A stretch of 64,000 nucleotides of DNA, taken from assembly GCA_002633005.1 (NCBI GenBank), contig NMRA01000775.1:7532-71531 (forward strand), written 5' to 3'. The position numbers were made by a program, and so were the translations under genes. Each line of letters starts with the position of its first letter. Position 1 is the first letter of the stretch. The stretch is from Phoronis australis (Eukaryota > Phoronida > Phoronidae). The notes under the pieces are model-generated. The model was not told the DNA's origin. It did no database searches and saw nothing but the letters and a program-made list of their open reading frames with translations. Positions 47,267 through 57,899 of the stretch are shown here, piece after piece.

Positions 47267-47272
47267 TTTAAT
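47267..47272 (-). terminator. candidate poly(A) signal ATTAAA
   Basis: ATTAAA on the minus strand, about 130 bp beyond the stop codon of the neuropeptide precursor. This is the common variant of AATAAA. Assigned by position only. Confidence 0.35.
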
Positions 47273-47401
47273 ATCAAAAACAACCTGAAACAACCATTTT
47301 TCTTGTACATGTACCGGTATATTTGAGCCATCGTTAAGTTTACATGATCTTTAACAGCCAAAATGAGAGATTTTGCATCTCGTTTTTGAGCGAAAATTCG
47401 A

Positions 47402-48088
47402 CTATAAGTTGTCGCTGGGGAATAGACCTTTCCACATACTTGAGTCCGAAGAGTCCTGCCTGTCGTCCTCTTGATTCAACGCTCGTTCACTGGCATTAGG
47501 AATTTCAGAGTCCTTGGTTGTATCGTCGTTCAAGATTATTTTCTTAACTTTCTCGAGAGATTCGTTGTCACCAACAATAAAAATTGGAGTTTTCTCATAT
47601 GATTCGGTGCTGTCGACAGGCGGTTCTACAGAAACAAAACGTAACCTCTCACCAACAATGTCAGGTGCTCTCTTTCCAATAAAATTTTTTCTTCCCCTCT
47701 TGCCAATGAAATTGTGGCGTTTCCCAATGAAATTTCCGCGTCGTTTCCCTATGAGTGACTTCGGCCTGTCCCCAGCACTGTAAATCCAGTCGTTGTCAGC
47801 GGCACTGTTCTCGGTCATGTGAAGTCTGTCCAATGCTCGACCCAAGAAAACGTCGGCCGGTAGGTCCTGTACACGCTTTCTTAGCTCCTCAATATAACTT
47901 TTTATTGTTCTTGACGACTCTCCTGATCTTCGGCCGATGAAAATTGGAGATCGGGGAATCATGTCATTCAGAACTATTGGAGTGCTACGGTCTTCTGGTG
48001 ACGCCGAGCTCGAAGAAAATTGTAAAAGTAACATCGCCAAACCAACCAATTTTAGTTCTGAACGTAAAACAGCAACAAACGAAAACAT
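47402..48088 (-). CDS. neuropeptide precursor with amidated -FI-amide peptides
   Basis: This 228-residue protein is a secreted peptide-hormone precursor. Residues 1-29 form a signal peptide (hydrophobic LVGLAMLLLQF, probable cleavage after SSSSA). SPIFIGRR at 47-54 gives SPIFI-amide. A tight block at 109-148 reads PKSLIGKRR, GNFIGKR, HNFIGKR, GRKNFIGKR and APDIVGER. Gly is the amide donor and KR or RR the convertase site, giving SLI-, GNFI-, HNFI- and KNFI-amides; the last unit has lost its dibasic site (GER). The acidic C-terminal spacer (about 150-228) is typical of such precursors and contains a degenerate TPIFIVGD at 167-174. Processing would need prohormone convertase, carboxypeptidase and amidating enzyme in the secretory pathway. 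The Met chosen is the one directly before the signal peptide, and the frame is one exon. A TATA box lies about 230 bp upstream. I do not recognise the peptide family by name. The receptor is unknown, presumably a GPCR. Confidence 0.88.
   Translation of the reverse strand: MFSFVAVLRSELKLVGLAMLLLQFSSSSASPEDRSTPIVLNDMIPRSPIFIGRRSGESSRTIKSYIEELRKRVQDLPADVFLGRALDRLHMTENSAADNDWIYSAGDRPKSLIGKRRGNFIGKRHNFIGKRGRKNFIGKRAPDIVGERLRFVSVEPPVDSTESYEKTPIFIVGDNESLEKVKKIILNDDTTKDSEIPNASERALNQEDDRQDSSDSSMWKGLFPSDNL
47645..47764 (-). repeat. coding repeats of the neuropeptide block
   Basis: Residues 109-148 of the precursor: four G-K-R units and one decayed GER unit within 40 residues, with the core NFIGKR repeated three times in succession. 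This is internal coding amplification of the active peptide. Confidence 0.85.
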
Positions 48089-48320
48089 TTCTGTAAAATT
48101 GTATCTTCCAGGTATGCTGGCGATCGGTCTAGACGCCTGACTTATTTTCTAACTGAGTCTTCAGTTGCGTTGGCTAAAATGTCGTAATAGCCAATGCTAA
48201 GTAACAGCCACCTGTTTGAGATGAATACAGCTGCCAGGCAGTCAAGCGAATGGCAGTATCTTATGATTTTCTCTCGTGGTCGTCCTCCTGCAAGTGGTAA
48301 GATCGTGAGCGCGCGCCAAC

Positions 48321-48326
48321 TTTATA
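48321..48326 (-). promoter_or_regulatory. TATA box of the neuropeptide gene
   Basis: TATAAA on the minus strand within AGCTATAAAGTTGG, in a locally GC-rich stretch. A start site near 48295 would leave a 5' UTR of about 200 nt before the ATG at 48088. Position and context fit a core promoter; this is inferred, not proven. Confidence 0.5.
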
Positions 48327-48863
48327 GCTCACACGAGCAGGCGTGTTCGTGTCGTCGGTAACACCAGCAAGTGGCGCGCTAAAAGCATAATTGACATTTG
48401 AATGAGACAGCCGGAACGAGTTCTTAAACGTTTTATCTTCGAATTACGCAAAGCAGTCAAACCCTTCGTATACTGTGAAGATGACAGATAATAAATTGAA
48501 GGTTAAGGCGGACACCATTAAAAACGTGTAAACAGGTAGCAGGAAAATTGAATGTTAAGTAATTTATCACTCGATGACAATTTTAAAGGTTAATTACACT
48601 CTTTATTTGTTATTTAAGAAACTTGTTAACACGCGCTCTTGTTGGGTGCATCAATTTCAATTTAATTACCCCGGTTATTTTCGAAGACGACCTGTCTTAA
48701 AGTTACTGGGACCGAGTTTAGCGAATAAGACGGATAAAATAGAAATTAAGCTGGTCGTCTGGTTTATACATTAAAACCAACCATGATCTTTAATCTAAAT
48801 GAGTTGATTGGTACTAAAGCCAATTATGGTGCCGAAATGATTATTTTACTATCTAAAATACAT

Positions 48864-48946
48864 GTGGTATGCAAAAAACAAAACAATATTTCATTAAAAA
48901 ATACTAGTATTTCCGGCGTCAAAAGGGTGTATTGGTGGCTGGAGGA
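48864..48946 (+). repeat. dispersed repeat R2, copy 2
   Basis: Diverged copy of 25692-25776: TGTGGTATG, CAAAACAATATTT, GGCGTCAAAAGGGTGTATTG, GGCTGGAGG. Confidence 0.65.
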
Positions 48947-49561
48947 CAGCGACTGAAGGGGACGGATAAAGAGAGATAAATAAATACGTTTATTAAGTTA
49001 CGTAATAGTTAGTACAATACAGTCGACCCATAAAAATATAAGAATATTATTTTCTATTCGCACAGTTGACATACGAATGGAAGATTGACATGTAATCAGT
49101 AGGTCAAGTACTTCAATAACAAGAGAAATAAACTTACCACCTCAAGTGTGACATTCCTTAAAACATCGATAATGACGGGCACTTTAAACAAATCGGAACG
49201 TATGTTTTGAAACGTTATGAACGCGTTATTATCCCAAGCAGTTTCTTATCTTGAAGAGAGCCTAACATTTTTCCCATTTGTTTTTCACAATTTTTTTTCT
49301 CATCCACTGATATTGATTATTGAAAACAATTATGTTACGAGGCCAGTCACTCGATTTCAGTTAGCGTTAACTGGACGCTTTCGTGGAAAATGGGCGATTT
49401 ACAACAAAATCGCAAAATTACAAAGGGTTTTCAAATAAACCACTTGCGGGTTTGTTTACTGAGCAGAGAAACCTCACATGCATAACGTTTATAGGAATGA
49501 ATGTGGAAAACAAGCATTAGGTGTTACAAACCTCACACGGATTCCTACTTCGTCGGTTCCC

Positions 49562-49582
49562 TGCGTGTCCGCTAGGGGGAAG
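49562..49582 (+). promoter_or_regulatory. CTCF-like motif, first of an identical pair
   Basis: Contains GTCCGCTAGGGGGAAG. All 21 bases are identical to 52204-52224, while the flanks differ. The core CCNNNAGGGGG resembles the bilaterian CTCF site, though GAAG replaces the usual GCGC. Confidence 0.35.
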
Positions 49583-50059
49583 AAGACACTCAAGTATCAT
49601 TCAGAAACACTACTACTTACGTCAAAGAGCTTTATTGTTAGAGAGATTAACTGAGCATCAGTTTCAATTGTTTAGTAAATTTCCGTAACGGTGTTTTGTT
49701 TACTACTTAAAATGTAAATAATGGAACAGATTAATCAGACAAAAACGCAAAATCTTAAGCCTTTACACACCATTAGGAAGATTGACGTCAATCCCTAAAC
49801 ATCATCCAGTCCACCAGCAAGTAGAAAATGTGGCAAATCCACACCACTTTTGACAAGGCTTACCAACCTGTTCAAAATTGGCACAGTCCGTTTCAGGTAG
49901 GCGGTCCTTTAATTAAGTTTGACTGGGAGGAACAGTTGCTATGATTTCAGAGGAAATTTGAGACAAATTTGTGAGAGTTAACTTCATGACTTTCCGGTTG
50001 GATTCGTAGACAAGGAATGACATGCATGGTTAACCTTTCAAACTGAGGACATGTTTCAG

Positions 50060-50150
50060 ATTAATAGTAATAACAACAACAAGAATAACATCAGCAATAA
50101 CAATAACAACAATAATAATTTAATATTTTGATAATAATAATAACAACGAT
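50060..50150. repeat. AAC/AAT-rich simple repeat
   Basis: Irregular AACAAC, AATAAC and AATAAT triplets; no coding meaning. Confidence 0.8.
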
Positions 50151-52203
50151 ATCACCCACTGCGATGACGATGACGATCGTAATCATGACGTTATCGATTA
50201 TGCTACTGGTAACGACTAAAATAGAACTCAGTAGAGCAAGGATTTCTGTGATGATAATCGCAGTTGGTATCTGGGTAATAAACGCTATGAACTGTGTTTG
50301 CCGTTATGGTGCGCTGACGCGCGATGTGGGCAAAACTGTGATTCACCGGTTGTTAGTTATGGCTAATAATGGCAAACTCAGATTCAATACCTTAAGGTGT
50401 GGGGTCTAGGAATCACTTAATGATTATTTTAATCTTATCGAACAGGGTTCTTAGGTTATTTGTCTGTCATGCCGCCGTGTGTGACAAACGAATTGAAAAC
50501 GAACACCAGCTGTGAACGGATCCGCCAACGTTAACACTGATCAATATCAGTCAGACCCAACCATGATTCTGTCTTAGCTGCAGAGGTGACAGTTACCCTC
50601 TGACACAGCGCCACCTATACTGAAAAGTGGCCCTTCGTGTGGAACACAATGGACGACACACGGAACTCGCATGCTTGGTCGAAGGTTTATTCACCACATC
50701 GCCACCACTTGCACACTCCTTCTATGCACTGTAGGCCTACTGTTTGGACTTAGCCACGGGATTCCCTTGATTTTGTTTACTTCGATCACTGCCCGTTTTA
50801 ATAAATTGCAACTATCAAAGTCGAAAGTGGTCGTCATATTACGTAATAGTAAACTGAAAGGGGTTTCCCAGATTTCAACCAATGGGAATGACTGAATGTT
50901 ATGACGTCGGTTTCATTACCTTAGCCAATAACAACATTCCACAGTGCTACCTTTCATAGCAATGTGAAAGAGTGTAAGGTGACAGTGTGACCTAGAAGGA
51001 TGAATGTCCGCTTTCTGTCGTGGGTTCGAGTCCCAATGGGGCACATTGGTACATGTATATCCTTGAGTCAGATCCCTAGATATACACTGTAAGGCGATGA
51101 GCGAGAAGCCTGCGCACGTCTGGTACAACGCGTACCAGACCACAAGTAATTATATTTTAAATATCTTCGCCTCCACGCGAGAGCATCTCTCCTTCTTGAT
51201 CTTTCTATTTATTAGGGAATCTGTGGCCGAGATATTGGCATTAGACGGGATGGAAACGAAGTAAGGATATTTGGCTGCAAACTGCAAAGCTGTTCCATGG
51301 CATAGCAAGTCATTGTTATTTAGGACCATGAACTGTCGATAAGCACCTCCCATCGGTTAGATAGAATAAATAGGCCAGTTTGTTTTTGCTGAGAAAATGA
51401 CAAATATTCGTTTGCAAATGTCAAATAGATCGTAAACATGCAAGATATAGTTTTTTCAATAACAGATCGCTCGATTAACCACCAGGAAAACGGGAGGTTA
51501 ATGCAAATCAAAGATGAAAGACAATGTCATCTTGTTTCGCCTTCAACTTGTCTCGACTTTTAGGATAAGCCGGTGGATTCATAACTAGCCTGCACGAGAC
51601 TAAACAGGCCGCCTTTGTGAAATTTCCTATATCAATGAAAATAATTTGCATTGCTGTCTATTTTGTATTTTCCAAAAATTGTTGTCCGGTTGTGGAAAAA
51701 ACCATTTAGTCTAATTCGCGCAAGTTTTAGACTACCAAAGAGTTCAACAAGGTTTTTCATTAACTATCAAATCTAATTTTCTGGGAGTGTTCCTAGAAGA
51801 AGAATACTTAAAAAGTTGACAAACATCCAACAGTGTATTGATTGACGAATGGAAATAACAACATTGTGTTTACATATTTTTTCACGGTAAATAATCAAAA
51901 GTGAGCAAGTTTTTGACACAAACTAGGTAACATTCACAACAATCACTGCAGTTCTGACACTGACAACAACTGCAAGAAACACGTTAAGTTTAAATTGTAA
52001 GTGGTATTTCACTCCATAAATATATTTATGTGAGCATATGGACACATCATATCTTATATCTCTTTTTCCCCTCAATTCGGCCCGGTTCACAAATTCCTTT
52101 TGTAGGGCTTCCCAACACTTACCTGTATCCTCAACCTTTTAATTGGTCAATGATATCACGTGCCATGGGTTTGGTGAGCTCCGGGTCTTACTCACTGGTC
52201 CTG

Positions 52204-52224
52204 TGCGTGTCCGCTAGGGGGAAG
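52204..52224 (+). promoter_or_regulatory. CTCF-like motif, second of an identical pair
   Basis: Same 21 bases and same orientation as 49562-49582, about 2.6 kb away. Confidence 0.35.
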
Positions 52225-52613
52225 GGAACGCGCGTTTTATTTTCCTAAGGAACAATTTTTACAAAGGCGTTTCTGATTGGCTGGTCGAATTGTCAGCAGG
52301 TAGCGCTTTATACGTATACAAGCCGACATGACTGATGGAGACAGTGTAAATGTGGATATAGTTAGTTTGTGGTCTGTTGAACAAATCGGCGCTTAATTGG
52401 CACATTTTCAAGAAATGTGAATCAGGAAACGGTGGTTGTGCCTTTTTGGTGTGCATTTTTCTACTGTCACCGACTCACAGGTGAGAAACATCATGACCGC
52501 CGGTACTCCAAATCGGACCTACTCACCACAAAACAGGGATCAAATGGGACCGCCGCACCCGAAAATGGGAACAACGCACCTAAAAACATGACCGCCTCAC
52601 CAAAAAAACAGGA

Positions 52614-53342
52614 CCGCCGGAGATTGAACATGACCGCCGGGATTGAGGTCTTACATGCTGCATACCTTTTGTGCGCTACAGGACACTTCTCTTTTATTAA
52701 CAACACTCTTCCTTGAGTAAATTAAATTATTTATCGGCGATCGGGAAAATTAACGTTCTACCGTTATTCTGCTGCTAAAATTATGATGCGTTCTTTTCGG
52801 TCGGCTTTCATTGGTCAGTTTCTTTTTCCCCGATTCTTCAATCAGCTGTTCTTCTCTTCCACGAGGTTGCGTATATGGCACAACGAATTATCGGAACTGA
52901 CTTCGTTTCGTTACAAATTTTTAGTATTTTAATACCAGCAAACCGAATTTCAGAACAAATTTTGTTGCTGCGAAGCTGTCCTCATCTTCCGAAAGATGTC
53001 GCAAAACTTTAGGAAATGGCGCGTGCGCGTGTCAGGAGCGCTATAGATTTTCTTTTGTTTCAAAAGGCAAAGAATTATACAAGAAAATGACGGCTATTAA
53101 ATTGTTTTTCACTCAAACGGCTGCAACGGGCAAGGTGAGTGTCGGTTGATTCCCAGATTTTGCATGCACCTCGCCGGTCGTTAGTTCTACATGTTGATAT
53201 AAATTTCACGAGGAGGTTAGGATCAGAACCACCCAGGCCGTGTGAAATTTAGGGATCAGACGGGGCTTAACACACGGGCTACTAAGTTGTATTTTGACGA
53301 TAGTCTTTATACAGCTAGCTGGCCTAACCTGCAGTATCATTG
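52614..53342 (+). repeat. 729-bp segment S, copy 1
   Basis: Aligns without gaps to 54041-54769 at roughly 98.5% identity, about 11 substitutions by eye. After 53342 this copy continues into a hAT-like repeat end and then the gap. Confidence 0.9.
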
Positions 53343-53408
53343 CATAGGCGGATTTAGGGGGGGGGCCCGTGCCCCCCCCTTGGCTGCCGCAAACTTGAAA
53401 AAATAAAA
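53343..53408. repeat. hAT-like repeat end, insertion truncated by the gap
   Basis: Begins CATAGGCGGATTTAGGGGGG, matching the complement of the ends of the MITEs at 32602 and 42176. It is absent at the equivalent site of copy 2 (after 54769), so it is an insertion in one copy only. Confidence 0.6.
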
Positions 53409-54040
53409 NNNNNNNNNNNNNNNNNNNNNNNNNNNNNNNNNNNNNNNNNNNNNNNNNNNNNNNNNNNNNNNNNNNNNNNNNNNNNNNNNNNNNNNNNNNN
53501 NNNNNNNNNNNNNNNNNNNNNNNNNNNNNNNNNNNNNNNNNNNNNNNNNNNNNNNNNNNNNNNNNNNNNNNNNNNNNNNNNNNNNNNNNNNNNNNNNNNN
53601 NNNNNNNNNNNNNNNNNNNNNNNNNNNNNNNNNNNNNNNNNNNNNNNNNNNNNNNNNNNNNNNNNNNNNNNNNNNNNNNNNNNNNNNNNNNNNNNNNNNN
53701 NNNNNNNNNNNNNNNNNNNNNNNNNNNNNNNNNNNNNNNNNNNNNNNNNNNNNNNNNNNNNNNNNNNNNNNNNNNNNNNNNNNNNNNNNNNNNNNNNNNN
53801 NNNNNNNNNNNNNNNNNNNNNNNNNNNNNNNNNNNNNNNNNNNNNNNNNNNNNNNNNNNNNNNNNNNNNNNNNNNNNNNNNNNNNNNNNNNNNNNNNNNN
53901 NNNNNNNNNNNNNNNNNNNNNNNNNNNNNNNNNNNNNNNNNNNNNNNNNNNNNNNNNNNNNNNNNNNNNNNNNNNNNNNNNNNNNNNNNNNNNNNNNNNN
54001 NNNNNNNNNNNNNNNNNNNNNNNNNNNNNNNNNNNNNNNN
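53409..54040. other. assembly gap (632 Ns)
   Basis: Unknown bases. Two long open frames reported across it are created by the Ns. Confidence 1.
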
Positions 54041-54769
54041 CCGCCGGAGATTGAACATGACCGCCGGGATTGAGGTCTTACATGCTGCATACCTTTTGTG
54101 CGCTACAGGACACTTCTCTTTTATTAACAACACTCTTCCTTGAGTAAATTAAATTATTTATCGGCGATCGGGAAAATTAACGTTCTACCGTTATTCTGCT
54201 GCTAAAATTATGATGCGTTCTTTTCGGTCGGCTTTCATTGGTCAGTTTCTTTTTCCCCGATTCTTCAATCAGCTGTTCTTCTCTTCCACGAGGTTGCGTA
54301 TATGTCACAACGAATTATCGGAACTGACTTCGTTTCGTTACAAATTTTTAGTATTTTAATACCAGCAAACCGAATTTCAGAACAAATTTTGTTGCTGCGA
54401 AGCTGTCCTCATCTTCCGAAAGATGTCGCAAAACTTTAGGAAATGGCGCGTGCGCGTGTCAGGAGCACTACAGATTTTCTTTTGTTTCAAAAGGCAAAGA
54501 ATTATGCAAGAAAATGACGGTTATTAAATTGTTTTTCACTCAAACGGCTGCAACGGGCAAGGTGAGTGTCGGTTGATTCCCAGATTTTGCATGCACCTCA
54601 CCGATCGTTAGTTCTACATGTTGATATAAATTTCACGAGGAAGTTAGGATCAGAACCACCCGGGCCGTGTGAAATTTAGGGATCAGACGGGGCTTAACAC
54701 ACGGACTACTAAGTTGTATTTTGACGATAGTCTTTATACAGCTAGCTGGCCTAACCCGCAGTATCATTG
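54041..54769 (+). repeat. 729-bp segment S, copy 2
   Basis: Near-identical copy of 52614-53342, starting exactly at the gap edge. It continues at 54770 into the right minisatellite arm without the hAT-like insertion. Confidence 0.9.
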
Positions 54770-55353
54770 ATAACTACATTTTGTCCGGCGGTCATGTTCA
54801 GTCTCCGGCAGTCCTGTTTTGTGGTGGGGCGGTCATGTTTTTAGGTGCGTCGGTCCCATTTTCTGGTGCGGCGGTCCCATTTGATCCCCGTAGGTCCTGT
54901 TTTGTGGTGATTCCGTCTGATTTGGAGCACAGGCACTTGAGGTTATCTGTTCCTCGATCACGACTGACGTCACTCACTACTAAGAAAACATAAAAGGTTG
55001 GACACTCGAAATCTGTTTGCTCAGAATTTTCTACTCAAATGTGCATGGAACTGACGCCGCGAAACTAGCATCGAACAAATCTTTGAATACCTTGTTTCAT
55101 TTGATCTCTTCAAATTTCCTTCGAGTGATGATTTGAAGACAAAAATGTCAAAAAAACGCCAAAATCACAAATTCAAGGACCTTATTTTGTGACGTAAGAC
55201 GTTCATGGCAGACAAACTTCGAGAATCCGGGTTCTTGGCGGACGCTCCCGACGCAATTCCGGAGCTGTTTTCGCGCGCCCACGAATGTTATTTGAGTGCC
55301 CTCCACATAATTTATTAGCAGTTTGAATGTAATTAAACTCTGATTATGCAAAA

Positions 55354-55373
55354 CAACCGTGGTACCACGGTTG
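55354..55373. repeat. 20-bp perfect palindrome
   Basis: CAACCGTGGTACCACGGTTG is its own reverse complement. No associated repeat is seen. Confidence 0.8.
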
Positions 55374-56163
55374 CTGGCTTCTAACGCTGGCCAATTGCGA
55401 AATCCGGCATTTACCGATGGTGATTTACCGCGACTAAGCGTACGTGTGGTCAGACATCAGAAATGTCCGCCAAAAACCGAGTGTTTGGTTGTGCACATAA
55501 TATCAAGATCAAACACAAGACACGCCGGTTCTTGCAATTAAATTCTAGATTAAGGGTTAAAATGAGCTATAAGAAGAAACAAATTACACTTAAGTGGAAG
55601 GTTAATTTTGAATCTCAATCATTGAAATTGGGGATAAATTTCTTGACTTTGACATATGGGTTGCTTGCTCAAACTCGAAATTTTATCTTCGACAGGCGCA
55701 CAAGTTAAACCACAACTGAAATCCCCGTGTTAACTACTTTAGGTCCTTGAATTCAGAGTTTTGAGTTTATTTTGAAAATTTCGTCACTACTCGCAAGGAT
55801 AATTCATTGGAATCAAGGAAAGATAAGGCTTCGAAGGTTTATGCAATACCAAAATGAGGGAGGTTTTATTTGGATTTGGGACAGTTGATGTTGGGAGCCT
55901 CGGCTCGGCAAAGTTTTAGTGTTCAACCTTTATGTTTCTTATATATGGTTATGAGTCATCGGGAAATTCGAGCTCCTGTGAATAGGAGGACCGGCGGTCA
56001 TGTTTTGGATCCGCCGGTCATGTTGTTTCTCAACCGTGCGACTAGCCCCTTGGCATTACATCTATAATGTCCTTTTCGGCAATCGATGTCAAGCTTATAA
56101 ACTGCTCGGGTGGCAGACAACTCTACGCGGCCCTTTTGACGTTATAAACACCTTGTGATAGCC

Positions 56164-56204
56164 TTGGTACAAAGCTGTATACTAAATATACAGCTTTGCA
56201 CCAA
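56164..56204. repeat. 18-bp-arm hairpin
   Basis: TTGGTACAAAGCTGTATA and TATACAGCTTTGCACCAA flank a 5-nt loop with a single mismatch. Confidence 0.75.
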
Positions 56205-56254
56205 TGTGAGTAAAAAAGTGGTAAAATAAAATCTGACGCAAAATTAGTGTCATT

Positions 56255-57000
56255 AAAAACTACAATCTTCCTTGAGTAAACTAAATAATATAACACTGTT
56301 GAAAAAAACGGCGTTCTAGCGTTATTCTGCTGCTAAAGTTGTGGAGCGATCTTTAGCCACGACTTTCGCGCCATGAAATATTGCGTCACCTGTTGGCCAT
56401 TTCTTTTTTCGCCAATTCTTCAATCAACTGTTCTTTCACGAGGTTGCGTACACGTCTCAACAAATTATCGGAACTGGTTGAACTTCATTGTAAGGTTTTA
56501 GAATTTTGATACCGAAAAACCGAATTTCAGAAGAAATTTTGCAGCCGCCAAGCTATCATCATCTCCTAAGAGATGTCGCAAAAATTTAGGAATTGGCGCG
56601 TGCGCGTGACACGAGCGTAGCCAAGCTATCATCATCTCTCGAGAGATGTTACAAAAACTTAGGAAATGGAGCGTTCGCGTGACACGAGCGTACTGTTTTC
56701 AAAACGACGACATACTTTCCAATGTTAGAAAAGGCGGAGAGTTACGCAAGAAAATGAAGTTCATTGTTTTGTTTTTCACTTAAACGGCTGTAACGGGCAA
56801 GGTGAGTGTCGGCTGATTCCCAGATTTTGTATGCACACCGCCTGGTCTTTAGCTTTACATGTTGAAACAAGTTTCACGGCGAGGTGACGAGCAGAACTAC
56901 CTTGGCTGTGTGCAATTTCGGGGTCCACGGAAAAAATACACACAGTGGCACCTAGCTGTTTTTTGACGACAGTCTTCATACAGCTAGCTGGCTGACTAAC
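56255..57000 (+). repeat. segment S, diverged copy 3
   Basis: Same order of motifs as copies 1 and 2 (CTTCCTTGAGTAAA, GTTATTCTGCTGCTAAA, AACGGGCAAGGTGAGTGTCG, ACAGCTAGCTGGC) but with many substitutions and indels. It holds a 73-bp internal tandem duplication (56547-56619 and 56620-56692). It lies just outside the right end of the Transib-like element, so S is an independent repeat family. Confidence 0.8.
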
Positions 57001-57899
57001 CTTGCGATAACTTCGTTAGCCTGAAATCGCTAGTCAATAACCTTTTTTCAGGTTGAGCAACGAAGCTAACGGAAAAGTTCAAGTTAAATTCATTTTTACG
57101 TCAACGCAACTCTACTGTCGGGTTTAATTCAGCGTTGACCCACGGCTAGAAAGTATCACTCTTAAATCACGGTTGTAAATTGGCGCTAAAATAACGGCGG
57201 TCACTAATAACGCTTGTAATTTACGCTCGTTATTAACGAAAGTGGATTACGCTATTGCCTGTTAAGCATGAAAAATGTATTTGAACACCATTAACTATAT
57301 GTAATAGGAACACTTATATCGTTTTTCATGACCACTCGATTCAAGCTTTGTTGTAATAACATGATTTGTTGATAACAACTTCAGCCCAGGTATAAATTGT
57401 AAACACTTTTTCTGCTGGTAAGGGGGCGTTCACATATTGCGTCACCCAAAACTTGACACTTTTTACCCCCCTGTCTCCCTCTTTGTCATCACAATATAAC
57501 CCCCGTCCGCTATCTAATTACGTCACCACAGCCACCCATCCCCCCGTTTTTGGAAGGCGTGGCAGTCCGTTGAAGATTTTGTCTTTGTGATTCTACAAAC
57601 TAATGTTGAATTTGCCGTTGTTGTATTCAAAATGAAATAATTTACGTGATTTCAACTATCAAACATAATGAATATTTTTATGCCTAAGTGCTTCAGAGGA
57701 GTGAGGATAGGGTTTGGAAAACAAAACGTCTAAGGAAGGGCGACCTTTTGTATGCGCCATGTGGGTTCATATTGTCGTCATCTCTGTCCGGGCGCCCTGC
57801 GTCCACTTCTGTATTTTCAGAAATGCCTCGCGGGATCTTAATGAGATTGGGCAGATGAGTTCTTAATGAAGCATACGACAGACGACGAGAACTTTCGGC
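57001..57899. other. nothing recognised
   Basis: Spacer with no gene, including a C-rich patch around 57460-57550. Confidence 0.4.

Larger units (their letters stand above)
48327..52475. other. upstream of the neuropeptide gene; no further gene recognised
   Basis: Holds dispersed repeat R2 copy 2 (48864-48946), an AAC/AAT-rich simple tract (about 50060-50150) and two copies of a 21-bp CTCF-like sequence (49562 and 52204). Open frames up to 93 codons are unremarkable. Confidence 0.4.
52476..56038. mobile_element. Transib-like terminal-inverted-repeat element with minisatellite arms, spanning the gap
   Basis: The left end CACAGGTGAGAAACA and the right end (read inward) CACGGTTGAGAAACA are inverted copies matching at 24 of 28 positions over a longer span. 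They are flanked by the same 5 bases, CGACT, at 52471-52475 and 56039-56043. A CAC start with a 5-bp GC-rich duplication is the signature of Transib elements, relatives of RAG1. Inside, units of about 22 bp near AACATGACCGCCTCACC fill 52490-52640 and recur in reverse at 54785-54935. The sequence between the arms is the 729-bp segment present on both sides of the gap. No transposase is visible; part of the element lies in the N run. Confidence 0.5.

Noticed and set aside
50975-51045. tRNA-like box B GGTTCGAGTCC at 51023-51033
   Set aside because: No matching acceptor stem, D-arm or anticodon arm. At most a decayed tRNA-derived SINE head, with no A box I can defend.
53206-54133. Long minus-strand open frames of 259-294 codons
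   Set aside because: Most of their length is N gap; the real bases belong to segment S.
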